Assembly (NCBI RefSeq): GCF_900105355.1
Contig: NZ_FNSC01000001.1
Span: 3,906,001 to 3,970,000 of the forward strand
DNA length: 64,000 nucleotides
Reading direction: 5' to 3'
Origin: Pseudomonas anguilliseptica
GTDB taxonomy: Bacteria > Pseudomonadota > Gammaproteobacteria > Pseudomonadales > Pseudomonadaceae
The stretch's first letter is position 1; every line of letters starts with the position of its first letter. The notes beneath the pieces are model-generated. The model saw nothing but the letters and a program-made list of their open reading frames with translations, was not told the origin of the DNA and made no database searches. Position numbers and translations under genes: made by a program. Below are positions 1 to 7,843 of this stretch, piece by piece.

Positions 1-2
1 CT

Positions 3-1332
3 TTTCACGCCACGCTGGAGCAGGCGCTAAAAGCCGATTCGCTGCGGCCCAAGCAACAGCGGCGCAGTGCCAAGGCGCTGTTGGCGCAAATCAAAGCCGA
101 AGGTTATGACGGTGGCTACAGCCAGCTCACCGCGTTCATCCGTGCCTGGCGAGGGGGACAGGGCAAGGCGTCGCAGGCCTTTGTGCCGCTGACCTTTGCC
201 TTGGGTGAGGCGTTTCAGTTCGACTGGAGCGAAGAAGGTTTACTGATCGGCGGCATTTACCGGCGCATGCAGGTGGCGCACCTGAAACTCTGTGCCAGCC
301 GTGCGTTCTGGCTGGTGGCGTATCCGAGCCAGGGCCACGAGATGCTGTTCGACGCCCATGCCCGCTCATTCAGTGCCTTGTGCGGCGTGCCGCGCCGGGG
401 CATCTACGACAACATGAAGACCGCCGTCGACAAGGTCAATAAGGGCAAAGGCCGGACGGTGAATGCGCGTTTTGCGGTGATGTGCGCGCACTACCTGTTC
501 GATCCGGACTTCTGCAACGTCGCCGCTGGTTGGGAAAAGGGCATCGTTGAAAAGAACGTGCAGGACAGCCAGCGGCGCATCTGGCTGGGCGCCCAGGACT
601 GCCATTTTCACTCCTTCGAGGAACTCAATGCCTGGCTGGGCCAGCGCTGCCGCGCGCTTTGGAACGAGCTGACGCACCCGCAATACAGCGGGCTGAGCGT
701 GGCCGAGGTGTTGGAGTTGGAGCGCACCGAACTGATGCCGATGCCCGCGGCCTTCGACGGTTACGTCGAACGGCCTGCGCGGGTTTCCAGTACCTGCCTG
801 GTCAGCGTCGGGCGTAACCGCTACTCGGTGCCTTGTGAGTACGCCGGTAAGTGGGTCAGCAGCCGTTTGTATCCGACCTGCATCGAGGTAGTGGCCGATG
901 ATGCGCTGATTGCCAGCCATGCGCGTTTGCTGGATCGCGACCAGGTCAGCTACGACTGGTAGCACGACATCCCGCTGATCGAACGCAAGCCCGGAGCGTT
1001 GCGCAACGGCGCGCCCTTTGCTGATTTACCAGCGGCGCTGCGTCAGCTCAAGCACGGCCTAAAACGTCATGCCGGCGGTGATCGGATCATGGCGCAAGTC
1101 CTGGCCGCCGTGCCGGTGGCTGGGCTCGATGCGGTGCTGGTAGCCGTTGAACTGGTACTGGAGAGCGGCAGCCTGAGCGCCGAACACATCCTCTAATGTG
1201 GTGGCACGCCTGACCGCGAGCGAACCGCCGCCCAGCGTCGAAACCCACTTGTCGCTCAAGGAAGCCCCCGTCGCCAACACGGCGCGCTACGACCGCCTGC
1301 GTGGCCATACCGAGGAGATCGGTCATGCGTGA
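3..1332 (+). pseudogene. istA: IstA transposase of IS21 family, broken, 5' end outside window
   Basis: IstA is the DDE-type transposase of IS21 elements and cuts and joins DNA together with IstB. The frame is open from base 3 and shows the expected catalytic neighbourhoods: FQFDWSEE, then YDNMKTAV, then WEKGIVEKN with the glutamate. An in-frame TAG at 961-963 follows YDW, and the same frame resumes with PLIERKPGALRNGAPF to a TAA at 1194-1196. There a second lesion occurs: removing one T restores EHILNVVARLTASEPPPS and a frame that ends at TGA 1330-1332, overlapping istB as is normal in the family. With a nonsense codon and a frameshift, this copy probably encodes no active transposase unless recoding occurs. 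Confidence 0.85.
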
Positions 1333-2128
1333 TTTGATGGCGGAACTCAAGGAACTGCGCCTGCACGGCATGGCCACTGCCTGCGCGGAGTTGACTGTGC
1401 AGGGTGAGTCGAACACAGCCTCGTCCAAGTGGTTGCTTGAACACCTGCTGGAACAGGAGCACACGGATCGTGCCATGCGCTCGGTGAGCCACCAGATGAA
1501 CATGGCCAAGCTGCCGATGCACCGCGATCTGACCGGCTTCGACTTCAGCGCCTCCAGCGCCGACGCTCGCTTGATCAGCGAGCTGGCCAATCTGAGCTTT
1601 ACCGACACCGCGCAGAACGTGGTGCTGATCGGCGGCCCAGGCACCGGCAAAACCCACCTGGCCACCGCACTGGCCGTGTCCGGCATCACCCGGCATGGCA
1701 AGCGCGTGCGCTTCTACTCCACGGTCGACCTGGTCAATCTACTGGAGCGTGAGAAACACGACGGCAAGGCTGGGCGGATCGCCCAGGCACTGCTGCGCAT
1801 GGATCTGGTCATCCTCGACGAGCTGGGGTATCTGCCCTTCAGTCAAGCCGGTGGCGCGCTGTTATTTCACCTGCTGTCCAAACTGTACGAGCACACCAGC
1901 GTGGTGATCACCACCAACCTGAGCTTTGCCGAATGGTCGAGCGTGTTCGGCGACGCCAAGATGACCACAGCTCTGCTGGATCGGCTGACGCACCACTGCC
2001 ATATCGTCGAAACTGGCAATGAGTCCTATCGCCTGCAACACAGCAGCTTGGCGGCCCAGGCCAAGATCAAATCACGGGAGCGAAAACGTAAGGGCGGCCA
2101 AGATCTGGAGGGCGATGAGCCGTTCTGA
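1325..2128 (+). CDS. istB: IstB ATPase helper of IS21 transposition
   Basis: IstB is an AAA+ ATPase (DnaC-like) that selects target DNA and activates IstA. The product of 267 residues has a Walker A motif GGPGTGKTH and a Walker B stretch VILDELGYLPF, followed by the sensor region VVITTNLSFAEW. I chose ATG 1325 because it overlaps the istA stop (ATGCGTGA), as is usual for istAB, and has GAGGAG seven bases upstream. A GTG at 1301 would add only eight residues. The gene looks intact, but its partner istA is broken. Confidence 0.92.
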   Translation: MRDLMAELKELRLHGMATACAELTVQGESNTASSKWLLEHLLEQEHTDRAMRSVSHQMNMAKLPMHRDLTGFDFSASSADARLISELANLSFTDTAQNVVLIGGPGTGKTHLATALAVSGITRHGKRVRFYSTVDLVNLLEREKHDGKAGRIAQALLRMDLVILDELGYLPFSQAGGALLFHLLSKLYEHTSVVITTNLSFAEWSSVFGDAKMTTALLDRLTHHCHIVETGNESYRLQHSSLAAQAKIKSRERKRKGGQDLEGDEPF

Positions 2129-2271
2129 ACAAAACGTGAGGGTGACCTGCTGCATGACTGGATGCGGTAGGTCTTCAATAGCCGAATTGGGCTAGCGAAG
2201 GAGTGGGTTCAAAAGCAGCTGCGTTGCTAAACTTATCCACAGTTGCTGATGCACAAATCAGCAATCCGCCC

Positions 2272-2308
2272 TGGGTCAAATTTCAATCGGCAGGGTGGGT
2301 CAATTTTC
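2272..2308 (+). repeat. Subterminal repeats of IS21 right end
   Basis: TGGGTCAAATTTC (2272-2284) and TGGGTCAATTTTC (2296-2308) are near-identical 13-bp repeats 24 bases apart, just before the element boundary. Repeated subterminal sites of this kind are where IstA binds in IS21 elements. The pairing of the two sites with the left end cannot be checked here. Confidence 0.7.
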
Positions 2309-2313
2309 CATCA

Positions 2314-2802
2314 GCGCCAACAGAGCAGACCAACCTACTGGCACTAAATGCGGCCATTGAGGCTGCGCGTGCCGGAGAGCAGGGGCGCGGCTTTGCGGTT
2401 GTGGCTGATGAGGTGCGAGCATTAGCGGCGCGTACGCAGGAGTCGACAAAGGATATCCAGGTGATGATCGAGCGCTTGCAGATCGGCGTGCAGAATGCCG
2501 TGAAAGCTACTCATTCGGGGAGCAGTAAGGCAAGGCAGAGCGTCGAACAGGCTGCCGGAGTGGATCAGGCTCTCACTGACACCAGTGACTCGGTGCAGCG
2601 CATAAACGATATGACCGCGCAGATCGCGACAGCCAGCGAAGAACAAAGCAGTGTCACTGAGAAAATTGCACGCAATATCAGCGATATTCGTGACCTGTCC
2701 AATGAAGCAGCACTAACCTCCGAGCAGAGTGCTCGAGCCAGTCAGCGGCTATCTGAGTTATCGCACGGTTTAAGTGCGCTGGTTGGCCGGTTTCGTGTCT
2801 GA
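2314..2802 (+). pseudogene. Methyl-accepting chemotaxis protein, 3' fragment cut by IS21
   Basis: After the IS end the frame reads [20 protein letters not shown] and then [20 protein letters not shown], which is the signalling hairpin tip of chemoreceptors that contacts CheA and CheW. It continues with a heptad-rich methylation-helix tail and ends in LVGRFRV. The sensory domain, membrane segments and first half of the signalling domain would lie on the far side of the element, outside the window. An open frame could run in from the IS at GTG 2203, but the result would lack any sensor, so I treat it as a disrupted gene. Confidence 0.88.
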
Positions 2803-2835
2803 TGTGCGTTTCGATGAGCTAAGTGTTTGAAACGG

Positions 2836-2863
2836 TTGTAACTTCGATCCAAGCCGGTACAAT
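2836..2863 (+). promoter_or_regulatory. Predicted sigma-70 promoter of ffs
   Basis: TTGTAA (2836-2841), a 16-bp spacer and TACAAT (2858-2863) stand upstream of the 4.5S RNA gene. The predicted start falls near 2869, at the beginning of a perfect 9-bp stem (2867-2875 with 2881-2889, loop TTATG). That stem would form the 5' leader of the precursor RNA. Confidence 0.6.
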
Positions 2864-2894
2864 GGCGCGGCTCGCTTATGGCGAGCCGCGTTAT

Positions 2895-3006
2895 GGTGGC
2901 CCTGCCGGTCCCCTCGCAACGATCAGCCGTGAACCCGGTCAGGCCTGGAAGGGAGCAGCCGCAGCGGTGACATTGTGTGCCGAGGTGTGGCTGGTAGGGT
3001 TGCCTC
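2895..3006 (+). ncRNA. ffs: 4.5S RNA, signal recognition particle RNA
   Basis: This is the RNA scaffold of the bacterial signal recognition particle, which binds Ffh and targets membrane proteins to FtsY and the translocon. The conserved core is plain: GTGAACCCGGTCAGGCC, GGAAGGGAGCAGCC and GCAGCGGTGACATT. The ends GGTGGCCCTGCC and GGTAGGGTTGCC pair into the terminal stem, giving a hairpin of about 110 nt of the usual length. A stable leader hairpin (2867-2889) precedes it and is probably removed during maturation. Both ends are estimated to within a few bases. Confidence 0.93.
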
Positions 3007-3079
3007 CAATATTTTATCTGGTTGATTTATAAAGGTTTTTCACTCCAAGCCACGCGGTGGTACAAGGAGTGATACAACC

Positions 3080-3364
3080 GTGTCGACCGTTCCAACCTAT
3101 CTCCTGTTATCTCGCCACTCGGTCTATTACTTCCGAATCGTGGTGCCTGACGTCATTCGTTCGTTGTTTCATCGCAGGGAGATACGGCGCTCTCTTCAGG
3201 CCCGCTGCAGACGTGAAGCCCTGATACGTGGGCGTGAGCTATTGCTGCAGGTTCAGCGGCTTTTCACTGAGGTATTCTAGGGCATTAAGTCGACGGTCGA
3301 GCGCCTGCGTGGTGCATGGGGGGGCGGGCGGAAAAAGGGGCGCGAGTTGGGCGCTATGGCTTAG
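3080..3364 (+). pseudogene. Remnant of phage-type tyrosine integrase N-terminus
   Basis: The first 66 codons read LLLSRHSVYYFRIVVPDVIR and on to a SLQARCRREAL segment. This resembles the N-terminal arm-binding domain (DUF6538-like) of tyrosine recombinases that usually exceed 400 residues. A TAG at 3278-3280 stops it, the same frame then resumes with GIKSTVERLRG and stops again at 3362-3364, and no catalytic domain follows. The start (GTG 3080) is 74 bases after ffs, which suggests an old island or prophage once integrated at ffs. It is probably a dead remnant; expression as a short peptide cannot be excluded. Confidence 0.6.
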
Positions 3365-3557
3365 GCAGCAGCAACTTGAATCGCTGTCCTCCAGCGCGCT
3401 GCCGGCATTGCCGGAGAGGTCCATAGAGCCTCCGCAGGTGATTGCTCCGGTATAGCCGATGGGGTTACAGCGGGAAGGGGGCGCGAAGCGTCCTGTCTGT
3501 AAGCAATGGTGTGGGTGTTGGAGGCTGCCCTGCTGGCTGGCAGGGCGCCGAACGATC

Positions 3558-3851
3558 CTAGCTTGTGTGGTAGCTAAGCACGCTGTCCTGTTCCTTCAAG
3601 GCTTTGCGCATATCCGCTGGGATGCTGCCGGAGCGCATGGCAAGTTCCAGGCGGATGTCTTCAAGGCTTTGAGCAAAGGCTTGCGGGTCTGTGCGTTGAG
3701 CTGCACTGAGCACGCGGCTGTATGCAGTGGCGTCGCTGGCATCCAGCAGAGATAGAACAACCCCACCATCTGGGCGGGGTGGGCTGAATATAGCGCGCAG
3801 CGGGGCAAACAGCTGTTCAACGAGTTCGCGGTTAATGCTTTCCATGACCAT
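3558..3851 (-). CDS. Conserved hypothetical protein, 97 aa
   Basis: A cytosolic protein of 97 residues without signal peptide or membrane segment. The sequence is amphipathic and helical-looking, with ELVEQLFAPLRAIFSPP near the start and SLEDIRLELAMRSGSIP later. ATG 3851 has GGATGGAG just upstream; an in-frame ATG at 3845 is an alternative. A stem-loop with GCCCTGC and GCAGGGC arms (3527-3546) lies beyond the stop and may help end transcription, although it lacks a U-run. I do not recognise the family. Location between ffs and dnaX and normal codon use support a real gene. Confidence 0.6.
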   Translation of the reverse strand: MVMESINRELVEQLFAPLRAIFSPPRPDGGVVLSLLDASDATAYSRVLSAAQRTDPQAFAQSLEDIRLELAMRSGSIPADMRKALKEQDSVLSYHTS

Positions 3852-3915
3852 GCTCCATCCTGAGGGTGATAGCTTCAGACCTCGAAGATGCTTGATGGTT
3901 CGCGGGCTTCGTTAA

Positions 3916-4117
3916 TCAGGCAGTCAGTGACTGTCGCGCGCGTTCGATGACCTGCTCTAGGTGGGCGCCGCTGTACTGGCCGGGGTACAGGCGCTGGCTG
4001 TGCTTGGCGATGCCGGCATCGTTGACGATAGTGAAGCTGAAGCTGCCTTTGCGGGCGGCCAGGATGCGGCAATCAAAGGGTGCGAATAGCATCCTGAATT
4101 TGGTGTTGAGTGTTCAT
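3916..4117 (-). pseudogene. Small conserved-looking gene with probable frameshift
   Basis: Two frames join into one sensible small protein. ATG 4117 (AGGA upstream) opens MNTQHQIQDAIRTL and meets TGA. One base away the other frame reads DCRILAARKGSFSFTIVN, later SQRLYPGQYSGAHLEQVIER, and ends at 3916. Removing one T from the CCTTTG tract near 4077 gives a single 66-residue protein. Alternatively translation may start at ATG 4092, giving 58 residues, but no good ribosome site supports that. Function unknown. Confidence 0.45.
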
Positions 4118-4577
4118 TTTTGGTGTTTCCTAAAACAGCGGGCGCGTCATTGCGCTAAATAGAGCTCCAGGCTGTCGACCTAATGTGTCGATTGCATGTG
4201 CAGATAGGAGCTGGACTGCGCGCACAAGTTCCCTAGTGGTTACAGTGTGCGGGTCGGTACGTCGGAGGCGGGCTTGAGTCAGCGCTTGCGCGGGACGGCC
4301 AGATCAGTCAGCAGGTTGGGATATGGGTTAGAGCTGTGCGGCATTACCCTTAGGTGATGCGCTCTTACCTGGAAACCATCGAGGTGGCCAAAAAGGCCTG
4401 ATTGACTTACAGCGTGGTACGAACGAGGTAGATGATACTCACTTGGTTGATTTTTCGCCAGTTTATTTGCAGGCAATGCTGCAGCTTGGCCATTAGTGGG
4501 CTGCGCATCGGATGCATTTTGCCCCATGCTCCGTTAGGATTAGCCCCACTTTTGCTTTCCTCTCGTGACGGGTTTCG
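4118..4577. other. Gene-poor stretch before dnaX
   Basis: About 460 bases without a convincing gene. Open frames here on either strand lack family resemblance and good start sites. The last 80 bases presumably hold the dnaX promoter and leader, but no clear -35/-10 pair or riboswitch was recognised. Confidence 0.5.
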
Positions 4578-6647
4578 ATGAGTTATCAGGTTCTTGCACG
4601 CAAGTGGCGTCCGCGCTCGTTCAACGAAATGGTTGGCCAGACGCATGTGCTCAAGGCGCTGATTAATGCGCTCGATAGCCAGCGATTGCACCATGCCTAT
4701 CTGTTCACGGGCACACGTGGTGTGGGCAAGACCACTATTGCGCGAATTATTGCCAAGTGCCTGAATTGCGAGACTGGTATCAGCTCTACGCCTTGCGGTG
4801 TCTGTTCGATTTGTAAAGAGATTGATGAAGGCCGCTTTATCGACCTGATCGAAGTCGATGCTGCCAGCCGTACCAAGGTTGAAGACACCCGCGAGTTGCT
4901 TGACAACGTGCAGTACTCGCCGAGCCGTGGACGCTTCAAGGTCTACCTGATCGACGAAGTGCACATGCTCTCCACCAGCTCCTTCAATGCGCTGCTGAAG
5001 ACCCTGGAAGAGCCGCCGCCCCACGTTAAATTCCTCCTGGCCACCACGGATCCGCAGAAGCTGCCGGTTACCGTGTTGTCACGCTGCCTGCAGTTCTCAC
5101 TGAAGAATATGCCGCCGGAGCGGGTGGTCGATCACCTCACTCATGTACTGACGGCGGAAAACATCCCGTTCGAAAGTGACGCGCTCTGGTTGCTCGGCCG
5201 CGCGGCCGATGGGTCGATGCGCGATGCCATGAGTTTGACTGATCAGGCGATTGCCTTTGGTGAGGGTAAGGTGCTGGCCGCCGATGTGCGAGCCATGCTT
5301 GGCACCCTCGACCATGGCCAGGTCTACGGTGTGCTGCACGCCCTGCTGGAGGGTGATGCGCGCAGCTTGATCGAAGCGGTTCGGCATCTGGCTGAGCAGG
5401 GGCCGGACTGGAATGGCGTGTTGTCCGAGATGCTCAATGTGCTGCACCGCGTTGCGATTGCCCAGGCGCTGCCCGAAGCGGTGGATAACGGCCAGGGTGA
5501 TCGTGAGCGGGTGCTTGAGCTGGCCAGGGCTCTGCCTAGCGAAGATGTGCAGTTTTATTATCAGATGGGTTTGATTGGGCGACGCGATTTGCCGTTGTCG
5601 CCCGACCCACGTAGTGGCTTCGAGATGGTGCTGTTGCGTATGTTGGCATTCCGCCCTGCGGATGCCCACGATGCGCCGAGGGTGGCGCTAAAGCCGCTGG
5701 GGATTAGTCAGGCCACTGCTGATCCCGCGACTAACCCAGTGGCCGGTGCGGCTGTCCCGCCACCGGTAAGCATTCCTGTTTCTGTTCTGCCTACGCCGCC
5801 GACTCCTGTAGTTGAAGCTGCGCCTGAAGCGGCTGTGGCAGTGCTGCCGCCCGCACCGGAAGCGGTCAGCGAGCCCGCCGCGCAGCCGTCGCTGACTGAA
5901 GCGACAGCTGCCCCTGTTGCATCCGCGCCCGTTGTGGATCTGCCCTGGGAAGAGCAGGTTAGTGTGCCGGTTGCTCAAACACCTGAGCCTGCTATAGAAG
6001 TCGTAGAGCCTGCCGTTGCTGCGATAGAGTCCGTCACGCTAACTACCGAGCCGCCGCAAGCGGCATTGCCTGATCCGCAACTGATTGAGCCGCCAGCTCC
6101 GTCCGCCGATACGGATGACGATGAACCTCCGCTGGGCGATTACGACTATGTCGAAATGGACGCCGAATCGTTTGATTACGACTTTGATGCAGTAGAGCGC
6201 ACCGCACCTGCCGAACCGGAAGTTTTGCCTGCGGCGCAGCCGGCGACCGGGCTGGCGGCTGACTGGCTGGAACTGTTCCCGAAGCTTGGTTTGTCCGGGA
6301 TGACTGGCAGCATCGGGGCCAATTGCACCCTGATAAGCGCAGAGGGCGATAGCTGGTTGCTGCACCTGGACCCGGCGCATTCGGCGCTGTTCAACCTGAC
6401 CCAGCAGCGGCGCCTGAATGATGCGCTCAATCAGTTTCATGGGCGTGAACTCAAGGTGCTGATCGAGTTGTGCAAGCCTGAGCAGGAGACGCCAGCGCAG
6501 GCGGCTGCGCGTAAGCGGGCCAATCGCCAGCGTGAAGCGGAGGCATCGATCCATCAGGACCCGATTATTCAACAAATGATTCAGCAGTTCGCCGCAGTTA
6601 TCCGCGCGGACAGCATTGAACCCCTGGACACTCCCGTTAACCCCTAA
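4578..6647 (+). CDS. dnaX: DNA polymerase III subunits tau/gamma
   Basis: DnaX is the ATPase of the clamp loader that places the beta clamp on primed DNA and, as tau, ties the polymerase cores to the DnaB helicase. The 689-residue product has Walker A GTRGVGKT (45-52), a zinc site (C64, C73, C76, C79), Walker B YLIDEVHML and the SRC motif LSRC of the AAA+ core. A long Pro/Ala/Val/Glu-rich linker (about 375-545) leads to the tau-specific C-terminal domain. I see no A-AAA-AAG slippery heptamer in the linker, so a gamma product would need another signal. ybaB follows 18 bases later and then recR, a common bacterial operon. Confidence 0.97.
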   Translation: MSYQVLARKWRPRSFNEMVGQTHVLKALINALDSQRLHHAYLFTGTRGVGKTTIARIIAKCLNCETGISSTPCGVCSICKEIDEGRFIDLIEVDAASRTKVEDTRELLDNVQYSPSRGRFKVYLIDEVHMLSTSSFNALLKTLEEPPPHVKFLLATTDPQKLPVTVLSRCLQFSLKNMPPERVVDHLTHVLTAENIPFESDALWLLGRAADGSMRDAMSLTDQAIAFGEGKVLAADVRAMLGTLDHGQVYGVLHALLEGDARSLIEAVRHLAEQGPDWNGVLSEMLNVLHRVAIAQALPEAVDNGQGDRERVLELARALPSEDVQFYYQMGLIGRRDLPLSPDPRSGFEMVLLRMLAFRPADAHDAPRVALKPLGISQATADPATNPVAGAAVPPPVSIPVSVLPTPPTPVVEAAPEAAVAVLPPAPEAVSEPAAQPSLTEATAAPVASAPVVDLPWEEQVSVPVAQTPEPAIEVVEPAVAAIESVTLTTEPPQAALPDPQLIEPPAPSADTDDDEPPLGDYDYVEMDAESFDYDFDAVERTAPAEPEVLPAAQPATGLAADWLELFPKLGLSGMTGSIGANCTLISAEGDSWLLHLDPAHSALFNLTQQRRLNDALNQFHGRELKVLIELCKPEQETPAQAAARKRANRQREAEASIHQDPIIQQMIQQFAAVIRADSIEPLDTPVNP

Positions 6648-6665
6648 TTACCGAGGACTTACACC

Positions 6666-6992
6666 ATGATGAAAGGTGGCATGGCCGGCCTGATGAAGCA
6701 GGCTCAGCAGATGCAGGAAAAAATGCAGAAGATGCAGGAAGAGCTGGCAAACGCCGAAGTGACCGGTCAATCCGGGGCCGGGCTGGTCAGCGTGGTCATG
6801 ACTGGGCGTCACGATGTCAAACGTGTCAGCCTGGATGACAGCCTTATGCAGGAAGACAAGGAAATCCTTGAGGACCTGATCGCTGCAGCGGTAAACGATG
6901 CCGTGCGCAAGGTCGAGCAGAACAGCCAGGACAAGATGTCTGGTATGACTGCCGGTATGCAGTTGCCACCAGGCTTCAAAATGCCATTCTAA
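6666..6992 (+). CDS. ybaB: YbaB/EbfC nucleoid-associated protein
   Basis: A DNA-binding protein of 108 residues that forms dimers and coats DNA; in several bacteria it lies between dnaX and recR as here. The N-terminus is a Met/Gln/Lys-rich helix ([17 protein letters not shown]), followed by the conserved [16 protein letters not shown] strand region and a helical C-terminus ending [14 protein letters not shown] 6666 is preceded by GAGGA; a second ATG follows at 6669. The gene is 18 bases after dnaX and 143 bases before recR. Confidence 0.95.
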   Translation: MMKGGMAGLMKQAQQMQEKMQKMQEELANAEVTGQSGAGLVSVVMTGRHDVKRVSLDDSLMQEDKEILEDLIAAAVNDAVRKVEQNSQDKMSGMTAGMQLPPGFKMPF

Positions 6993-7135
6993 AAAGCATC
7001 GGATCAGCGCACATAGCTGCGCTGCAGGCGGGTGTGGGTATCCTCAGCTCACGCCTGCTTGAGCCTTGATTTCTCAGGGCTCAATAGCCCCGTAGGGTTT
7101 TGTTGGTAAGCGTTAGTAGTCATCGAGTATTTCCC

Positions 7136-7735
7136 ATGAGTTTCAGCCCGCTGATCCGCCACCTGATTGATTCTCTGCGCATTCTTCCGGGCGTTGGGCA
7201 GAAGACTGCACAGCGTATGGCATTGCAGATGCTTGAGCGTGATCGCTCCGGCGCCTTGCGTCTGGCGCAGGCGTTGACGCAGGCGATGGAGGGGGTGGGC
7301 CATTGCACGCAGTGCCGTAGCCTGAGCGAGGACGAGGTGTGCCAGCTGTGTCTGGATCCGCGGCGTGATGACAACCTGCTGTGCGTGGTCGAGGGACCGA
7401 TGGATGTGTATGCGGTCGAGCACACCGGATTCCGTGGGCGTTACTTTGTGCTCAAGGGGCATCTGTCGCCGCTCGACGGCTTGGGCCCGGAGGCAATTGG
7501 CATTCCCGAGCTACTGGCGCGAATCACTGCCGGCAGTTTTACCGAGGTGATTCTGGCTACTAACCCAACAGTGGAGGGCGAGGCTACCGCGCATTACATC
7601 GCTCAGCTGTTGGCGGGCAAGGGGCTGATTGCCTCACGCATTGCCCATGGTATGCCGCTTGGCGGTGAGCTGGAGTTGGTGGACGGCGGCACTTTGGCGC
7701 ATTCGATTGCCGGGCGTCGGCCTATCCAGCTCTAA
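7136..7735 (+). CDS. recR: Recombination protein RecR
   Basis: RecR works with RecF and RecO to load RecA at single-strand gaps. The 199-residue product is of full length, with an N-terminal helix-hairpin-helix ([15 protein letters not shown]), a C4 zinc finger ([16 protein letters not shown]), a Toprim domain beginning [15 protein letters not shown], and the [15 protein letters not shown] motif. I chose ATG 7136, since it starts the family-typical [14 protein letters not shown]; a TTG further up would add an unlike leader. Probably co-transcribed with dnaX and ybaB. Confidence 0.97.
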   Translation: MSFSPLIRHLIDSLRILPGVGQKTAQRMALQMLERDRSGALRLAQALTQAMEGVGHCTQCRSLSEDEVCQLCLDPRRDDNLLCVVEGPMDVYAVEHTGFRGRYFVLKGHLSPLDGLGPEAIGIPELLARITAGSFTEVILATNPTVEGEATAHYIAQLLAGKGLIASRIAHGMPLGGELELVDGGTLAHSIAGRRPIQL

Positions 7736-7794
7736 GCCCGCGCCTTGCGATCGGCTTGATCGCCCTTGTGCATGGCATAATCCTCTTCTTGTAA

Positions 7795-7812
7795 ACCAAG
7801 CAAGCGCTTGGT
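7795..7812. promoter_or_regulatory. Palindromic operator candidate before acyl-CoA dehydrogenase
   Basis: ACCAAGC (7795-7801) and GCTTGGT (7806-7812) are perfect 7-bp inverted arms around AAGC, ending 31 bases before the dehydrogenase start codon. Palindromes of this CAAGCGCTTG type are common binding sites of TetR-family regulators of acyl-CoA metabolism. No such regulator gene is adjacent. Confidence 0.5.
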
Positions 7813-7843
7813 AATTTCCCTGAAAACTCAGTGGGAATACCTC

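Larger units (their letters stand above)
1..2313 (+). mobile_element. IS21-family insertion sequence, left end outside window
   Basis: The window opens inside istA and runs through istB to a right end recognisable by two copies of a TGGGTCAA-type repeat at 2272-2308. IS21 elements carry such multiple subterminal repeats and end in CA; the most likely last base is 2310 or 2313. Directly after it the reading frame of a methyl-accepting chemotaxis protein begins in mid-gene, so the element sits inside that gene. The left end and the target duplication are not in the window, so the exact boundary and family member are inferred. Confidence 0.85.

Noticed and set aside
136..965. Long open frames on the minus strand opposite istA
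   Set aside because: They mirror the istA codons on the opposite strand, lack family resemblance and are typical of GC-rich DNA.
2203..2313. Open frame running from the IS right end into the chemoreceptor fragment
   Set aside because: The added N-terminal residues come from IS end repeats and have no protein likeness; an expressed fragment would lack a sensor.
4279..4527. 82-codon minus-strand frame before dnaX
   Set aside because: No ribosome site, no family likeness and no conserved-looking pattern; treated as chance.
5640..6250. Programmed frameshift for the gamma form of dnaX
   Set aside because: No A-AAA-AAG heptamer with a following stop was found in the linker region, so I do not claim one.
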